The position numbers were made by a program, and so were the translations under genes. This document shows, piece after piece, positions 62,402 to 64,000 of a stretch of 64,000 nucleotides of DNA. The notes beneath the pieces were generated by a model. The model searched no databases, was not told where the DNA came from, and saw only the letters and a program-made list of their open reading frames with translations. The DNA comes from an uncultured Lachnospiraceae bacterium (GTDB taxonomy: Bacteria > Bacillota > Clostridia > Lachnospirales > Lachnospiraceae): assembly GCA_934309145.1 (NCBI GenBank), contig CAKRCW010000001.1, forward strand, positions 62,001 to 126,000. The letters are read 5' to 3'. Numbering within the stretch: the stretch's first letter is position 1; each line of letters begins with the position of its first letter.

Positions 62402-62938
62402 CTAAGCTTTTTCTTTATCTTCAGCTTTATCTGTTGTAGAATTGTTATCGTTGCTAGTGTTATTATCGGTATTAGTACTGTCACTCTCGGCCTTTTTCTT
62501 AAGATACAGATAATAATCATAATCTACAACTGAATCTAAATCTTCAGCAGGATAATATGTATCATTAATTGACAATAAAACTTCTCCATCCTTGACTGTT
62601 GCATACTGAACAAGTCCGCTTATCTGTGTTGTATTACCAGACGAATCTGTAGTATTCATAATTACATATTCTCCAACCAGATTAAGTGAATTGCCCTTTT
62701 CTACGGCATCGCTTATATTCATTGTAGCTTCAAGAGCTGAATACTGTGCAAGCTGTGACATATATTCTGTACTGTCACCAGGGTTAAGAGGATCCTGGTA
62801 CTGCATCTGTGCTACAAGCAACTGTAAAAAAGCCTCTTTATCCAAGTCATTTGACTTTGTATCGCTTGTTTTCTTGGTTGACACATAGCTGTCTGACTTT
62901 CCAGTTATATCACTTATTGCTGAATCTACACTTGGCAT
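62402..62938 (-). CDS. flgD: Flagellar hook capping protein FlgD
   Basis: 178 residues. The N-terminal LDKEAFLQLLVAQMQYQDPLNP and TEYMSQLAQYSALE are diagnostic; the rest is shorter than in enterobacteria and ends with a Asn/Ser/Thr/Lys-rich tail. ATG at 62938 has GGAG 6 bases before it; the ORF otherwise extends into fliK. It caps the growing hook. Confidence 0.94.
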   Translation of the reverse strand: MPSVDSAISDITGKSDSYVSTKKTSDTKSNDLDKEAFLQLLVAQMQYQDPLNPGDSTEYMSQLAQYSALEATMNISDAVEKGNSLNLVGEYVIMNTTDSSGNTTQISGLVQYATVKDGEVLLSINDTYYPAEDLDSVVDYDYYLYLKKKAESDSTNTDNNTSNDNNSTTDKAEDKEKA

Positions 62939-62957
62939 ATTTTTCTCCTTTCTGATA

Positions 62958-64000
62958 TTATATTGAATAGCTGACACTATTACCCTGTGCTTTCATCATT
63001 GTAACTGCAAGCTTATCATCTTCACTTAGCTCATCTTCATCCATATCTTCATTGATATTAAGCTTCGACATTCCATGTGATGTCTTGTTCTGATTATTCC
63101 CATTAAAGCCATCTTCATTATTTCCATTGTTGAAAAAATTCTGAGGTGCCACCATAACCTCTACCGCTTCAACCTTAAGCTCATGATTATCAAAGGTTTC
63201 CTTTAATACCGCTATACTGTTCTCGATAGCATGTCTTGCACTCTCGGTTTCTGCTACTATCTGAGCCTGCATAATTCCATTTCTGTTAGCAACGCTAACC
63301 TGAACCTTACCAAGGTTCTCAGGATTAAGCTGTACTGTGATAGATGTATTTTCCTTACTTATATTCACCTTGATGCTGTCTATGACCTGTCTTACTATAT
63401 CTGCCTGTTCAACAGCATCCGAGTAAGTAAGGTCTGCTTCAACATTCTCAATCTGCATAGCTTCATTGATTGCATGATTTATGTTGGTGATTATAGGATT
63501 CTCCGTGCTTTGACTGTTACCCTTCATATTAGAGCTGTTATCATGTGCTCCGTCAGAGCTTACTGTGTAATCAGCTTTCTTAACATCACTGCCTGCATCT
63601 TCCCTGACTATAGTTATATCGACATCTTCGTCAGATTTTATAACCTCTGTATCAGTATCAATATCATACTCCGGTTCAGCATCAGCTATAACTGTTTCTA
63701 TAACCTGAGTATCATCTGACATGTCTGGTAAAGTAAAGTTCTTAAGGGTATCAATAAGTTCATCAACATCAACATCCTCAAGACTATAATCCTTAAGGAT
63801 ATCCATAACCGAGCTTGTGATGTCATCAAGTACGTTGGATAAATCCTCATTAATAAGCAAATCAATCTCTGTTGAATTATTTACATCTAACACAAATTTC
63901 TTCAATGTATTAACATCAAGTAAATCCGTTATATCAATGCCAAAATCAGCCAGCATTTTCTCTAACTTATCATCTGATACTCCAAGTGCATCCTTGATTG
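62958..64000 (-). CDS. fliK: Flagellar hook-length control protein FliK, C-terminal part (5' end outside the window)
   Basis: The frame is open to the last base: before the Met at 63956 it reads IKDALGVSDDKLEK without a stop. The C-terminal domain has ITVQLNPENLGKVQVSV and VLKETFDNHELKVEAVEV, the Flg_hook pattern; before it is a long acidic region rich in Asp, Ser and Val. It measures hook length and signals FlhB. Its end comes 19 bases before the flgD start. Confidence 0.9.
   Translation of the reverse strand, partial: IKDALGVSDDKLEKMLADFGIDITDLLDVNTLKKFVLDVNNSTEIDLLINEDLSNVLDDITSSVMDILKDYSLEDVDVDELIDTLKNFTLPDMSDDTQVIETVIADAEPEYDIDTDTEVIKSDEDVDITIVREDAGSDVKKADYTVSSDGAHDNSSNMKGNSQSTENPIITNINHAINEAMQIENVEADLTYSDAVEQADIVRQVIDSIKVNISKENTSITVQLNPENLGKVQVSVANRNGIMQAQIVAETESARHAIENSIAVLKETFDNHELKVEAVEVMVAPQNFFNNGNNEDGFNGNNQNKTSHGMSKLNINEDMDEDELSEDDKLAVTMMKAQGNSVSYSI

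Noticed and set aside
1..64000. CRISPR arrays, tRNA or rRNA genes, prophage
   Set aside because: Reading both strands I saw no regularly spaced repeats, no cloverleaf-like gene in the short gaps, and no phage structural genes.

Overview
This window reads as the chromosome of a motile, low-GC, Gram-positive anaerobe of the Lachnospiraceae, with Lachnospira / Eubacterium eligens-like bacteria as my best guess. The grounds are gene content and style: a Clostridia-type fla/che operon with fliY, flhF, flhG, cheC, cheD and sigD, an Asp23-DAK2 pair, a DUF3793-flavodoxin pair, Thr/Glu-rich linkers on exported proteins, and AGGAGG-type ribosome sites. The genus is inferred; no rRNA gene is present. 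Almost every gene is on the minus strand, so the text below follows transcription from high to low coordinates. Only the partial MATE gene and rpmB are on the plus strand.

From 64000 to about 38330 lies one long flagellar/chemotaxis block: fliK (cut by the window edge), flgD, a TIGR02530 gene and flgE; then, after a hairpin and a clear vegetative promoter, flbD, motA, motB, fliL, fliM, fliY, cheY, fliO, fliP, fliQ, fliR, flhB, flhA, flhF, flhG, a PilZ brake gene, a receiver-less cheB, cheA, cheW, cheC, cheD, a small membrane protein, sigD, a FapA/DUF342 gene, a small charged protein, a SwrB-like gene and an MltG-like anchored protein. A terminator at 38331-38360 ends it, and the rpsB-tsf promoter is embedded in that terminator.

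From 38330 to 30500 is housekeeping: rpsB-tsf, an Rpn/PD-(D/E)XK transposase-like gene, eno, DUF3793-flavodoxin, a HAD phosphatase with an EamA transporter, and an orphan. One 18-base palindromic sequence recurs at the likely start sites of eno and of the DUF3793-flavodoxin unit.

From 30460 to 19399 lies the most unusual region: two operons made almost wholly of ABC transporter parts, plus a small secreted DUF2712-like protein, a lipoprotein and an anchored extracellular protein. The two operons begin with near-identical copies of a ~106-bp promoter region, so they probably answer to one signal. The operon with the secreted protein also has a structured leader containing overlapping tiny reading frames and a hairpin after the first gene. 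I read this as a secreted-peptide or bacteriocin-like system with export and self-protection transporters; that function is inference.

From 19380 to 11000 are tex, rpmB (plus strand) and an Asp23 - DAK2/DegV - murI - ywaF-like - recG operon. From 10970 to 5241 is a cobalamin-riboswitch operon: a surface lipoprotein form of the cobalt chelatase CbiK, a second lipoprotein with two NEAT-like repeats, and a BtuFCD-type ABC importer. Next come prfC with a gene for a bacterial tubulin-like GTPase, and the C-terminal part of a MATE exporter. I found no tRNA, rRNA, CRISPR array, prophage or insertion sequence.
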